From: Iris pallida
Taxonomy: Eukaryota > Streptophyta > Magnoliopsida > Asparagales > Iridaceae
Direction of reading: 5' to 3'
DNA length: 64,000 nt
NCBI GenBank assembly: GCA_029216955.1
Contig: JANAVB010015600.1
Coordinates: forward strand, 26,766,188 to 26,830,187
The translations under genes were made by a program, and so were the position numbers. Below the pieces are notes generated by a model. The model had not been told where the DNA came from and made no database searches. It saw only the letters and a list, made by a program, of their open reading frames with translations. Shown here one piece after another: positions 1 to 11,108 of this stretch. Each line of letters opens with the position of its first letter. Positions within the stretch are counted from its first letter, which is position 1.

Positions 1-2939
1 TTGAAGAATCAGGCCAGAGGCGTCATCTCAGCAGCAGTGTCAGAGCCAGGACAGATTCCGAGAGTGGTCGAAGATTTTCTCGACGTCTTCCCTGATGAGC
101 TCCCAGGGATACCTCCAGTCAGAGAGGTGGAATTTAGCATTGAGTTGAACCCTGGAACGAGGCTGCAGACAGAGTTTACCGGATGTCGCCGTCGGAACAG
201 GATAAGTTGTATCAACATGAAGAAGAGTTGAAGTCTAAGGGATTCATCCGAGACAGCAAATCGCCCTGGGCCGCGCCAGTGATTCTAGTTCCCAAGAAGG
301 ATGGGTCGACGAGGATGTGCATCGACTACCGCAAGCTGAATGCAGTAACAATGAAGAATAAGTACCCACTACCAAGGATTGACGACCTGTTTGACCAGTT
401 GAGTGAGGCCAGCATTTTTTCCAAGATCGATCTTCGGTCGGGATACTATCAAGTAAGAGTCCGGGAGCAAGACATACCGAAGACAGCATTCAGATCTAGA
501 TATGGGCATTATGAGTTTTTAGTAATGCCCTTTGGACTAACCAATGCCCCCGCAGTATTCATGGATTTAATGAACCGCATCTTTCTGCCGTTTTTGGATA
601 AATTTGTGGTGGTGTTCCTAGATGACATTCTTGTCTATTCCAGCAGTGAAGAGGAGCATGAGAAACATCTTAGGACTGTCTTGCAGACATTGAGGGAGCA
701 TCAACTTTATGCGAAGCGTGACAAGTGTGAATTCTGGTTAGATCACATTTCATTCCTGGGGCATGTAATTTCTGGGGCAGGAGTGTCAGTGGATCCGAAG
801 AAGATTGAGGCCGTAGAGCATTGGCCCGTCCCGAGAACGGTTACAGAAGTACAAAGTTTTTTAGGATTAGCTGGTTACTACAGAAGGTTTGTGGCAGACT
901 TTGCCAGGATCTCAGCGCCCTTAACGCGTTTGACGCACAAGGACGTAGAGTTTGTTTGGTCAGCTAGCTGTCAGGCATCATTTGAAGAATTGAAGAAGAG
1001 ATTGATCTCAGCCCCGATCTTGACGCTTCCAGTAGGAGCGGGAGGCTTTACAGTATATTGTGACGCATCAGGGAAGGGTCTTGGATTTGTATTGATGCAG
1101 CACGGAAAAGTGATAGCATATGCGTCTCGGCAGCTTCGAGACCATGAGAAGAATTACCCGACTCATGATTTGGAGTTAGCAGCTGTGGTGTTTTCACTCA
1201 AGTTGTGGAGGCATTATTTATACGGAGATCGGGTAGAGATCTATACTGATCATAAGAGTTTGAAATACGTATTCACGTAGCGAGATCTGAACATGAGGCA
1301 AAGAAGATGGTTAGAATTACTGAAGGATTTTGACTTAGATCTTCAGTAACATCCAGGCAAGGCGAATATAGTTGCAGATGCACTGAGTAGGAGAGGCAGT
1401 GCCTATATCTTGACCTCGCAGAAGCATATTTTAGAAGACCTTCAGAGTATGGGAATCGAAGTAGTTTTGCCAAGGGATATAGGGAGAATGAATAGTATAC
1501 AAGTTCAGTCAACTTTAGTAGAGAGAATAAGGGCAGCACAAGCAGGAGATCCATAGATTCAGAAGTTGCGGTCGGAGTGTGAATCAGGCCGTAGGAAGGA
1601 GTTAGTAATTTATGAAGATGGTACGCTCAGGTTTGGAAACAGACTTTGTGTACCGAGTGGAGACCTTCGGCAAGAAGTCATGTCCGAAGCTCATACTTCT
1701 ATTTACTCCATTCATCCTGGAGGAACGAAGATGTATCGAGATATCAGGCAGTACTTTTGGTGGAATGGCATGAAAAGAGAGATAGCGAGATTTGTATCCA
1801 AGTGTCTGGTATGTCAGCAGGTGAAAGCCGAGCAGCAGAGACCAGCGGGATTGCTACAGCCGCTCCCTATCCCAGAATGGAAATGGGAGCACATCACGAT
1901 GGATTTTGTGACCGGTTTACCTAGATCCCCGACTGGTAAGAATGCAGTCTGGGTAATAGTAGATCGACTCACGAAGGTCGCTCATTTCCTTCCCTTTCGA
2001 GTTGGACAGACCACTGAGCAGTTAGCAGAAATGTACATGAAGCAGATAGTAAGGCAGCATGGTGTTCCAGTTAGTATAGTATCAGATCGGAATACGCGGT
2101 TTACTTCCCATTTTTGGCGGAGCTTGCACCAAAGTTTGGGAACCAAGTTAAGATTCAGTACTGCTTATCATCCACAAACCGACGGGCAATCAGAAAGAAC
2201 CATCCAGACGTTAGAAGATATGCTACGGGCGTGTACCTTGGATTTTGGCGGATCTTGGGAGGATCACCTTCATCTGGTGGAGTTCTCATATAACAACAGC
2301 TATCAGGTTAGCATTCAGATGGCCCCGTTCGAAGCATTGTACGGAAGGAAGTGCAGGTCCCCTTTGGCATGGGACGACGTCGAAGAACGGAAGTTGTTGG
2401 GGCCAGAGATGATCACGCAGACTATGGAGATAGTTAAGTTGGTCATAGAGCGCCTTCGAGTTGCCCAGGACAGACATCGTCATTGGGCAGATCAGCATCG
2501 TAGGCCTCTAGAGTTCAGAGTTGGCGACCAAGTGTTTCTGCGGATTTCACCTACTAGGGGCATCATCAGATTTGGAACCCGAGGAAAGCTTAGTCCTAGA
2601 TACGTTGGCCCTTTCAAGATTCTCGCTCGGGTAAGCGATGTGGCTTATCGACTTGTCCTTCCGCCTTCGTTAACTGGCATACATGATGTATTTTATGTGT
2701 CCTAATTACGTGGGTATGTCCCGGATCCGAGTCATGTCCTCGATCATTCTGAGTTAGTCGTTGGTACCGATCTAACTTACGAGGAACAACCCGTATCTAT
2801 TTTAGACCGGCGAGAGAAGGTACTCAAGAATCGGACGATAAGCCTTGTCCGTGTTTCTTGGAACCATCACTCTTTGTGAGAGTCAACCTGGGAGCGCGAG
2901 GACGAGATCAGATCTCGGTATCCGTATTTGTTTGACTAA
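1..2939 (+). pseudogene. gypsy copy 1 pol: RT, RNase H, integrase, chromodomain-like tail (broken)
   Basis: The protein would copy element RNA into DNA and integrate it. Bases 1-170 carry the pre-RT linker ([13 protein letters not shown]). A small indel near 170-185 shifts the frame, and RT then runs from 183 with the catalytic FLDD at 615-626. RNase H follows ([18 protein letters not shown], then the DHKSLKY motif near 1250). Integrase has the HHCC-type zinc region near 1700-1830 and the core with MDFVTG, a second Asp region at SDRNTRF and DGQSERTIQ. The tail has TWERED and YPYLFD before the natural stop at 2937. In-frame stops lie at 1278 (TAG), 1348 (TAA), 1554 (TAG), 2703 (TAA) and about 2877 (TGA). 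Two of these, at 1278 and 2703, are simple CAG/CAA to TAG/TAA changes. The copy cannot make a functional polyprotein. Confidence 0.9.
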
Positions 2940-3112
2940 TGAGGTATACCTTTTATGCCTTATTGACACGAATCCATGCTTTTCTGTACCTGCTTGTTTG
3001 CACCTTGTGATGTATAATAATAACTGCTATGATAGTTAACTTGTACATGATTGTGCCTTGCTTGTCCTGATTTCACTATCCTGTCTTGGCTGGAATTTCG
3101 AGGACGAAATTT

Positions 3113-3130
3113 TTCTAAGAAGGGTAGAGA
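3113..3130 (+). other. Polypurine tract before the 3' LTR (copy 1)
   Basis: The purine-rich stretch AAGAAGGGTAGAGA lies directly before the TGTCAC start of the LTR. It would prime plus-strand DNA synthesis. It follows the phrase TTCGAGGACGAAAT, which recurs before the 3' LTRs at 44.0 kb and 63.8 kb and is typical of this gypsy group. Confidence 0.8.
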
Positions 3131-3349
3131 TGTCACTCCCCGATCCTGGAATACGTATTTTAGTACGTAAACCGATAAATTGTATTTACCTTGTATTTAT
3201 ACTATATTTATTATGCTGTATTTCTCCATGCATCTTTCAAAATAATATTTTGAAATTTATTTTCTGCATTTGGGCCTACAGTTTTGGCTCAATTGGGAAA
3301 CCTATTTTTGGTTCACCCATGGTTCATCATGAACCCTTGGGTTCAAGAT

Positions 3350-3357
3350 TATAAATA
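3350..3357 (+). promoter_or_regulatory. TATA box in LTR of gypsy copy 1
   Basis: TATAAATA lies about 220 bases into the LTR and is followed by a pyrimidine-rich CTCTCCTCTCATT stretch. This is the usual place of the LTR promoter, so U3 would be only about 250 bases and R/U5 very long. Confidence 0.55.
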
Positions 3358-3856
3358 TAACTCCTCTCATCTCAATCTCTCTCCTCTCATTTATTTCCTC
3401 CACCAACCAAATATTTCCTCCATCAACCAAGGCAAGTACCAACTTGCTCAAGAGATGGATCAATAATTTTGTCAATGATTTCTTACAAAACTATTTGCCA
3501 AAACATGTTCTTCTCCTCAATCTATACTAGTTTAGAACTTGGAAATTTCTATTTTGAAGCTTTGATTTTTGTAGATCTAAGTTATAATCATTTTTCGGAT
3601 TTCCTTGGTTTTGATCTATTTTCGTTGGGGTTTTGTGGGTTTTGATGCTTCCATGTGGAAGAGAATTCCATTTCACCCAAGATGGAACTTTGAAAATCCG
3701 GATTTGGAGTTCGGATGGCCAAGTTATGAACTTTTGAAGCTTGGGTCGACCATGGAGTTTTTGCTGTTTTGGAGAAGACAGTGAGCAGTGTGCTGAGCTT
3801 CTTAGCTTACGCACGCAGCCTTGAGTATGTTTTCTGTTGGAAGCGTGACTCCCTAA

Positions 3857-4215
3857 GCCTGCGTGATTTTTCACGCACGCTGCCCTGAGTGAAGCCTGCG
3901 TGACTTTTCACGCACGCTGACTTGAGTGAAGCCTGCGTGATTTTTCACGCACGCTGCCCTGAGTGAGGCCTGCGTGATTTTTCACGCACGCTGACTTGAG
4001 TGAAGCCCGCGTGACTTTTCACGCACGCTGACTTGAGTGAAGCCCGCGTGACTTTTCACGCACGCTGACTTGAGTGAAGCCTGCGTGACTTTTCATGCAT
4101 GCTGCCTTGAGTGAAGCCTGCGTGACTTTTCATGCACGCTGCCTTGAGTGAAGCCTGCGTGACTTTTCACGTACGCTGCCCTGAGTGAAGCCTGCGTGAC
4201 TTTTCACGTACGATG
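3857..4215 (+). repeat. 37-bp tandem array with hairpin units inside LTR
   Basis: About 9.7 units of exactly 37 bp start at 3857, 3894, 3931 and so on to 4190. Each unit contains GCGTGA-(C/T)TTT-TCACGC or a variant, a six-base inverted repeat with a four-base loop, then GCTGCCTTGAGTGAA or similar. Degenerate relatives continue to about 4290. Confidence 0.95.
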
Positions 4216-6003
4216 CTCTCCTGCGTGCGTGCTTTATCGCGTACGCAGCTCCCCTTGAGCGTGCGTGCTTTTGTGCGTACGCTCTTCTATAGCCCTGTAT
4301 TTTGATATTTTATCAGATATTATATGCCTATTTTATATCCTTACGCCTTTTGTCCCGAGCATGATATGAGCACTAATGAGATCACGATGAACAAGTGTTC
4401 CCACCTGATACATGTACCTGAATGTCCCAGTTCTTGTTCATGCTCGACAAATGACTCGTAACTCCACGTGGCGTAATTGTAATGATGCATTACACTAAGG
4501 AGGATAGAACATGTTGACACACTGATTAACATGGATCCTCACTTAGGGTACTCGTACTATAGTACGACCTTTTAGGAGGATAATCATGCAGGCCACAGCA
4601 TGTGAATCCAAGATTTCACCTAGGGTTAAACTAGGCAACTAAATATACTAAATGCATGGGGAGGGCAGAATCCCGAGATCGTGTTACACCAGCCGCCTTG
4701 AGATATTGTCTTGACGCGCCGGCTGGTCTCCACGGATACTGTGTCATCTGCAACGAGTGGATGACTGTATCCGATTAATTCCTGCTATATATTATATGTT
4801 TTGGCAAGGTGGCCTTACGAGGGACCTGAGCTCAATAACAACTGTCTACGCGAACCCCTGGGTTGGCTAGCCTTGCTGGAAAGATACGATCTGAGGATTT
4901 TCTAATAACATGACGCGAGGATAACCTCGTCCCACCAGAAACTCGTAGACTTGATTGGCCGTGAAAACGACTTGCTTGTATCCTATTACCTTCCGCGAAT
5001 AACTAAGGGAAGCGGACTGTTGTGGTACGTGATCCAACCCATGTTCTTGTTTGATTGTTGGGTTGGTTAGCGTACTATGACTGGCTGTGGACCGAAGTTA
5101 TGAACGGAAGACTTATTATGGTTGTGAAGTGTTACTTCTGTGAATGGCTGAGGAACATGGTCTATCATGGTACAAGATCCAACCCATGTTCTTGTTTGAT
5201 TGTTGGGTTGGTTATTGTGCTGCGATAGGCTATCGACCAAAGTCACGATCAGGAGATTTTCTTGTTTATACCTTTTAACTTATGTGAAAGTTATAGAGTA
5301 CGACACGTCCCGACTCCATGCGGCACCTTTTGTCCTTGTTTGGTTGTAAGGGTGCCATATGGGTTCGAAGATGTTGCGCTACCCTATAATAGTAGCATAA
5401 GTATTATTATTATCAATCATTCTATTAACTGGGTTTTTAATCTTAACTCTTGTGCCCCTTTGGCGGTACTTGCTATTCGGGACTGACCCCGCTGGTTTTG
5501 TTTGGCCAGATCTCGTAGCGAAGCCGGAGGACACGATCTTCCTTCCTGACATCCATGGTGCATACTAGGACCATGGCGGTCCGGGAACTCGAGTGGGTTT
5601 CTTCTCCACCACTCCTGCTTATACTTTTGCGGCGTTTAGCCACCGGCACCTGTTAGCCGGACTACTTGATATTTTGTGTCAGTACATAATTGTAATTAAA
5701 CAGACTGCAGGTGTGTATAATTTTGTACTTCTGACTCTCTGAGATAGCTAAATTATAAAGCTAGTCTCTCATGACCATTTTGATGAAGCGTCGGGGACGC
5801 CTTACTGCTTTATCTTTAATGTTCATTTAATTGCTGATGTGCCTTGATTGATTGAGACAGAGAACTCTGTGGGACCATAGGAGACTTGATTGTAGCATGT
5901 ACCCCCTAGTCTCTCGACAGCCACGATCGTCGTATGACGTTACGTACCTCATATGGAGTAGCTGGCCTAGTCCGTCTCCGTATTTCGGTACTGGGGCGTG
6001 ACA

Positions 6004-7856
6004 TGGGAGGATTGACTTCTTTTTACTCCTTAATTTGATAAGTCAAATATATCATTGTATGCTAAAAGTTAACCTATCGATGCCACGGGCGTGGTCCGAT
6101 CGGAAGTAAATCATAACGTGTGTCGAACACTAAGTTAGTACAATTGAAATAAAACGTGCATCAAATGCACGAGTCGCTACGGAACATCGAATATCGCAAA
6201 GGCGAGCGCCTCGGTGCACAAGCCGCAAGAACATGGGATAACTGTACTCGGCGAGTGCCTTAGTGCATGAACCATACCGTGCCTTCGCGCACGTGTTAGA
6301 ACGGCTAGAACATTGAAAGACAATAGGCGAGCGCCCTAGCGCGCAAGCCACGGACATTGAATGCTAAGTCATAGAACATCGAAATATGGTCGAAACGTGC
6401 CTTCGTGCACGAGATAATAAAAGATGGCTTTGTTGCGAAAGAATACAGTTGTGGCATGAATGTGGCGGAACTGTCGGATATGACATAATGTCTCGAAAGG
6501 TGTTCGGGACCTTCGGGTCGTTCGGTTGATGAACATTGAGTTGAGGCATAATGCCATTGAACATTGAAACGAAGTATGAGACGTAAGAACATAGAAAGTT
6601 AACGGAAGAAATACGAGATGCTAATGCGGCATGGTGCCCTTCAAAATATCCATGGCCTTCGGGCGTTCGTTGAGGACATTCGGGCGTTGTGCTAATTGAA
6701 ATAGAGATAAGCGAACTTACTTGGTTGTATGAAAGATAAGATTCGTTGCATGGTCAAATGGACTTAAAGATATAAAAGCCCGTGCATGGGTATTCCCTCG
6801 AACGCGGCGCGCCAGGGCGCTGGGACCGTTCGGCCTAGGAGGGATTCGTTTACGGTATTATTGGCGCCACTTCAACCAGACGGGTAGCGACCTTATGGTG
6901 AATGTGTTAAGCCACTTGCTGCGATTATTTCGGTGACCTCTGATGTTGGTTAGCAACCGCACAGAGTTAACATTGTCTTATGTTTCGATTCGATAAATAT
7001 AAGTCTATTCTAGCCCGGAAAGCTAGTGACCTTCATATAGTTAAGGGCGATGGATTTGGAAGTGCAAGGTATACGTATATCCTTCATGGACGGATTCTGA
7101 ATAGAGGGCACTTATAACATGACAGGGAAAACGGATAGGCGTATTCACCTTGCGTCGGTGCAAAGGCGAGTGCGTCGACTTAGTAAGAAGTCGTGCCACG
7201 AATCAAACACGAGATTGCTTGCTTGCCTATTCAATTCGATAATATGTTTGCTATGATAACATGCTTTACGCTTTCGAATATGCCATGAAATTGACTCTAA
7301 GGAGAACATAGCAAGATCATAAGCTAAGTCGCATGATTCAACATAAATATTAAAATGTCGGTTTGGAAAGAAGATCTTTGCTTCAGTACATGCGAGGACA
7401 AACGTACTGATCCCCCACCAGCTTCATGCAGGGTGCAGGGAATGGATGGCTCGCGGTGAAGCGTTACTTGAACGCGTTGAGGCTTGGAATGCCGAAGCGT
7501 ATTGAAGCGTGCGATCGCATTGACGCTCGGACTCGCGACTGGATTGATGCGGCCGAGAAATAGAAGGCATGATGTATGGAACGGTGAAATCCTTTGTGTG
7601 CAAGAGAGAACCTGAGTGTTGTAGCCAATCTGGCAAAATCCGTTGGGCTATCGAAAGCCTTTGTAATCTGATTTCGAATATCAATAAAGAGGATCGTTTT
7701 CGTATACTCTGTTTTCCTTTCGTTGTTAACGTTCAACTCAAAGATAACCATTTGAGAACTTGTCATCTTGCCTTGCACGAGCGCAACTCCAGGCTCGTGC
7801 GGCATCACACCCCAGCGAGGACGATGATTCGGGTGATTTCGGGTCGGGGCATGACA
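6004..7856 (+). mobile_element. 3' part of another LTR (family X)
   Basis: The stretch ends in GGTCGGGGCATGACA, a typical gypsy LTR end, and LINE sequence starts immediately after. It has no convincing ORF. It holds degenerate short words (GCGAGCGCC, GTGCACGAG, GAACATTGAA) between 6150 and 6600. The simplest reading is that gypsy copy 1 inserted into this LTR, whose 5' part and any interior would then lie left of the window. It could also be a solo LTR or a 3' LTR. Confidence 0.5.
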
Positions 7857-8341
7857 GAATCAACTCAGAAGGAAGGCAAGCCTGTTGGGGGACATGGAGA
7901 TTCATTGCTAGGGAAGCAGCCAGTTCCGGAGGAAGAAGGAAGCGATGGGGGTAATCTTCAGCTATCAATTTGGGAGAGCAGACCAATCAGTGGAGACCTG
8001 CAGGAAGGGACTAATAATATGGCCATGGTTAGTTTGCAACCAACAACAAGTGCACGGAAGGAAAATTCGGGAGGAAGGGTTGCAAAAGTGGTTCGATTAT
8101 ATGGGGAAGGAAACTGGGATCAAACTCGTAGAGGAACCTATGAGGAACATACAGAAGGTAACAATACATGTACATGGGATCTAACTACTGAGAATCTACT
8201 ATGGCTTGCCCGGATGCAGAGAACTAATTCGGAGAGGGTAAACGAGAAGGCTCGGAACAACGAAGAGGTGACAGACACGACTCGATCTAATCGCCCTAGA
8301 GAGAGTCTTCACAATTCGGCGGACGGACAAGTTTCTCATTA
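7857..8341 (+). pseudogene. LINE ORF1 remnant (RNA-binding protein C-terminal part)
   Basis: This is the tail of a LINE ORF1, whose product binds LINE RNA. It is recognised mainly by position, directly before the endonuclease ORF, and by the phrase IIWPWLVCNQQQ near 8015-8050, which resembles the GPWM(I/V)V-type linker near the end of plant LINE ORF1 proteins. The frame changes at least once between 7945 and 8184. No zinc knuckle is visible. Identity as ORF1 is an inference from position and this short motif. Confidence 0.5.
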
Positions 8342-8701
8342 ATGACAGAATTAACTTGGAATGTTAGGGGGCAAACTCGGTAGGAAGGTGGAAGGAAATT
8401 CAACAGAGAATTTGGAGTACTAAGGTATCGATAGTAGCTATTTTAGAAAGTAAAATTAAATCGCTTGACAGGCTTAAGCAGCGAACTCCTAACAATTGGA
8501 AGTTTGCACATAACCTTTTCCGGGAGGCGTTGTGCGGATCTGGGTTATGTGGGATGCAAGTGAATGGACGGGAAGCGTCCGATACTCCTCGGAACAAATA
8601 ATAGTTCTCAACTTCATCAACAAGGGAGGACTAGAAGTTGTTTTGGGGGCAGTTTATGGTCACAATGACCGGCGGCTACGCGGAAGATTGTGGGAAGATA
8701 T
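8342..8701 (+). pseudogene. LINE ORF2, endonuclease domain, first part
   Basis: The reading starts with ATG at 8342 and shows TWNVRG within the first residues, the start of the APE-type endonuclease of L1-like LINEs, which nicks target DNA. A TAG follows soon after (8381), with frame changes. The segment RIWVMWDASEW near 8535-8570, then LEVVLGAVYGHN, matches the next part of the fold. It is cut at 8701 by the Tat element inside the codons for RLWEDI. Confidence 0.75.
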
Positions 8702-9150
8702 TGTAGGCCTCAAAAATAAAAGTCACGCTGAGTTGATCAAGACAATGTCTAAAATACACGTTGTGTTTTACCAGACTATTTTCTCATTTGTCAGAGTGTC
8801 ATTATGACTGACAGCACGATAGTTGAAGAACGTCTCCTCGTATGCCACGTATGCACAGGACTCGAGAGATCACAGCCGACTATTGCGTGACTTTCGAAAT
8901 CTTCTTCAACAAGACTCAGCCTTCACCAAGTCGACGTGCCAAAAAGGCCTTATTGTCATTTAATGCGACTGACAAAGCAATCAAATGTCAGAGATTTGGT
9001 GTCACTCGAAGCACGTCGAATCAAGACAGCTGGCAGTTCTGACTCAAGTCTACGTGTATTTTGAACTTCTATGTTCCTCCTTCAAGCTTGCGTGAATTCT
9101 GAGCTTTTTGCTTCCATTTAGCGTGTATTCTGAAGCTTTTTGCCCCGAGT

Positions 9151-9298
9151 CTGCGTGGATTTTGTCTTCAACAAGGCTGCGTGGATTTCATCCTCAACCG
9201 AGTCTGCGTGGATTTCATCTTCAACAAGTCTGCGTGGATTTCATCCTCAACCGAGTCTGCGTGGATTTTGTCTTCAGCAAGTCTGCGTGGATTTCATC
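9151..9298 (+). repeat. 26/27-bp tandem array in Tat LTR
   Basis: Six units start at 9151, 9177, 9204, 9230, 9257 and 9283, each beginning CTGCGTGGATTT. The spacing alternates 26 and 27, and the unit ends alternate between CAACAAG-like and CAACCGAG forms, so the true repeat is largely a 53-bp dimer. The 3' LTR has the same array near 21502-21650. Confidence 0.9.
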
Positions 9299-9504
9299 AA
9301 ATTGGAGTACGTGGCAGCCATGCCACCGATCTCTCGCCTACGTGTCCTGTAACTTGCACACGACTCATGCACGATTGCCATGTGTCCAACAGTTACAGGC
9401 CACGTCCAGTAACAGCTCATAACCTTGCGTATGTTAAATCCTGCATGATTTTCAACTATGCCCAGGTTGTGAAGACAGTTATCTTTTTCAGTTATTTTTG
9501 ACTC

Positions 9505-9512
9505 TATAAATA
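9505..9512 (+). promoter_or_regulatory. TATA box of Tat 5' LTR
   Basis: TATAAATA lies within CTCTATAAATAGAG, about 800 bases into the LTR and 180 before its end. The same box is at 21855-21862 in the 3' LTR. It is the likely promoter of the sense genomic RNA. Confidence 0.7.
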
Positions 9513-9693
9513 GAGTTCTTTTCTCATTCATTATACAGATACATTGCTATCTAAATTGCTATAAAATTCTAGAGAGCTTTTCTTCTTCGCATAGTCCAAG
9601 GTATAAAGCGATCGTCTTCTAGATCGGATTCCTACAGTTGTAATTTTCCCAGAAACACAATAAATAAAGTGAATTTATTTATGAAAAACAAAT

Positions 9694-9710
9694 TGGCGAC
9701 TCTGCTGGAG
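9694..9710 (+). other. Primer binding site of Tat element
   Basis: TGGCGACTCTGCTGGAG follows the LTR end after three bases. From memory it resembles the tRNA-Arg-type PBS of Ogre-like elements and not initiator tRNA-Met. A match to the 3' end of a tRNA is needed to be exact. Confidence 0.75.
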
Positions 9711-9731
9711 AAAACCATCTCCTCTTCTGAG

Positions 9732-10918
9732 ATGGCAACAACTCAATGCGACACTTCGTCAGTCGGCTCGACGAAGAAGGTGATATCGATCCAACTTGAT
9801 CAACTCGCCTACGAAGAAATGCAGCGGGTAAAGGGTGGCAAGCACACTTCAGCCTCCATCACCACTGCCAAGTCGAAGGGAAGGGACGATCTGTCTATGT
9901 CCCTAAGAACCTATTGGCAACTAATGGTAAAATTTCTGCCACAGTGTCTACTCCTAACACTGGCAAGAACTCTACTGTAAGCACACACTCTTGTGTGCTC
10001 GAAGACTATAGCAATCAAAAGTCATGCTGACAGCACTGGCTCCTTAGCCAAGCCTGTTCCAGCGTGCAATTTCAAAGTCAAAAGTCACACTGACAGCACT
10101 GGCTCCTTAGCCAAGCCTGTTCCAGCGTGCAATCTCAATTCCAAACTCAAAAGTCACGTTGACAGTACTGGCTCCTTAGCCAAATCTGTTCCAGCTTGTA
10201 TTTCTAAAGTCAAAAGTCACGCTAACAGTACTGGTTCTTTAACCAAGCCTGTTTCAGCGTGTATTCCGTATACATCATCTAAGATGAATAGCTCTTTAGC
10301 TATCTCTTCTTCTTTGCCAAGTTCTACTAGAACTGGGGGTGGTCTTGCTAAAGATCCTTCACAAATGGCACACAAAGTCCCTTCGAAAAGAGATAACTCT
10401 TTAGTTGTTTCTTCTTCTCCTGTAGTGCTTACTTTAGGAACAGCTTTGACTGACAGTCTTGTTAGTCAAAGAAAGGAGATGGTCTTTTGACTACTCTTCC
10501 TTCTGGACATTCTATGTCTCAAAACTTGAATAAGTCTAAGAAGAAACATTCCTTAATGTCTTCTTCTACGACTTCTTCGAATTGGGCACAAAATTTGTCT
10601 ATAAAAGAAGGTCTGTTACCAACTCCTAATCAAGGGGGTAGTTCAACTCTTCCTTCTCTACAAATATCCAGATCAGTGGAAGGAAAACTCCAAGTATCAA
10701 AAACTAATGTTGTACCTCCAACTGATCTAAGGACAAAACTTAATCAAACTCGTTTGGGAAGCACTTCTGGTGTCAAAAAATCATACCAAACGGGAACAAG
10801 AGCAAGAGATCCAGATGCAGAGTATGCTAGAAATTATGTGGCTCAGATTAACCACTCTCTATATAATCAAGAGCCATCAAGACCCAAGAACCAAAGAATG
10901 TTCTCTGATATATCTTAA
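9732..10918 (+). pseudogene. Extra ORF upstream of gag in the Tat element
   Basis: A reading begins with ATG at 9732 (MATTQCDTSS), 21 bases after the PBS. It stops at 9978 and appears to continue in other frames as 9993-10490 and 10487-10918, so at least two frameshifts have occurred. The product is rich in Ser, Thr, Lys and Pro with no known fold. It includes four copies of a peptide containing STGSLAKPVPAC. Tat-lineage elements are known to carry ORFs of unknown function before gag, and this is most likely one. It is not clear whether it was one long protein or part of a long gag N-terminus. No function can be assigned. Confidence 0.6.
10017..10268 (+). repeat. 63-bp tandem repeat within the extra ORF (4 copies)
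   Basis: Copies start at 10017, 10080, 10149 and 10212 (steps 63, 69, 63), all multiples of three. Each encodes KSHADSTGSLAKPVPAC or a variant, so the repeat kept the reading frame. Confidence 0.9.
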
Positions 10919-10976
10919 TCTTCACAGACAGATTTACGAGAACACTTCAACAGAAGAGAAGGAATAATTCTGTGTT

Positions 10977-11108
10977 AATGGATCGTGACCATGCTGAATG
11001 TGTCTTCCAGCCATGAGTCATAATTCAATGCAGATGTCAATCAATGGATCATGACCATCATGAATGTGACTTCCAGCCAAGAGTCACGATGCAATGCAGA
11101 TGTCAAAC
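10977..11108 (+). repeat. 66-bp tandem duplication before gag
   Basis: Two copies start at AATGGATC (10977 and 11043). The unit is 22 codons; the first copy has an in-frame TGA in CAGCCATGAGTC where the second reads CAGCCAAGAGTC. Confidence 0.9.

Larger units (their letters stand above)
1..6003 (+). mobile_element. Ty3/gypsy retrotransposon, Tekay/Del-like (copy 1), 3' portion
   Basis: The element enters from outside the window. What is seen is pol (from just before the RT to the chromodomain-like tail), a short 3' untranslated part, a purine-rich tract and a complete 3' LTR ending GTGACA. The order RT, RNase H, integrase, then a tail with TWERED and YPYLF is that of plant chromoviruses of the Tekay/Del group, which also have long LTRs as here. 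The 5' LTR and gag lie to the left, so the target duplication cannot be checked. It abuts a different LTR fragment on its right. Confidence 0.85.
3131..6003 (+). repeat. 3' LTR of gypsy copy 1 (2873 bp)
   Basis: It starts TGTCACTCCCC and ends GGGGCGTGACA, so the ends are a perfect TGTCAC/GTGACA inverted pair. It follows a polypurine tract. Segments around 3580-3770 (CTTCCATGTGGAAG and the following text) are recognisably related to the LTRs at 36.8 and 44.5 kb, so the families are relatives. It contains a TATA box and a 37-bp tandem array. Confidence 0.85.
8702..9690 (+). repeat. 5' LTR of Tat element
   Basis: It starts TGTAGGCCTC and ends AAAAACA. It closely matches 21053-22040, with only scattered base changes (for example TCTACGTG against TCTGCGTG near 9048). 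It is followed by a three-base gap and the PBS. Confidence 0.95.

Noticed and set aside
3857..4215. Regular array resembling a CRISPR
   Set aside because: The units are contiguous with no variable spacers, and it lies inside a plant LTR.
6130..7808. Several minus-strand ORFs of 60-115 codons
   Set aside because: They lie in an LTR with degenerate short repeats, overlap in different frames and show no domain.
9274..9531. 85-codon minus-strand ORF, present in both Tat LTRs
   Set aside because: It lies in the LTR promoter region across tandem repeats; conservation is explained by LTR identity, and no TATA box or domain was seen for that strand.
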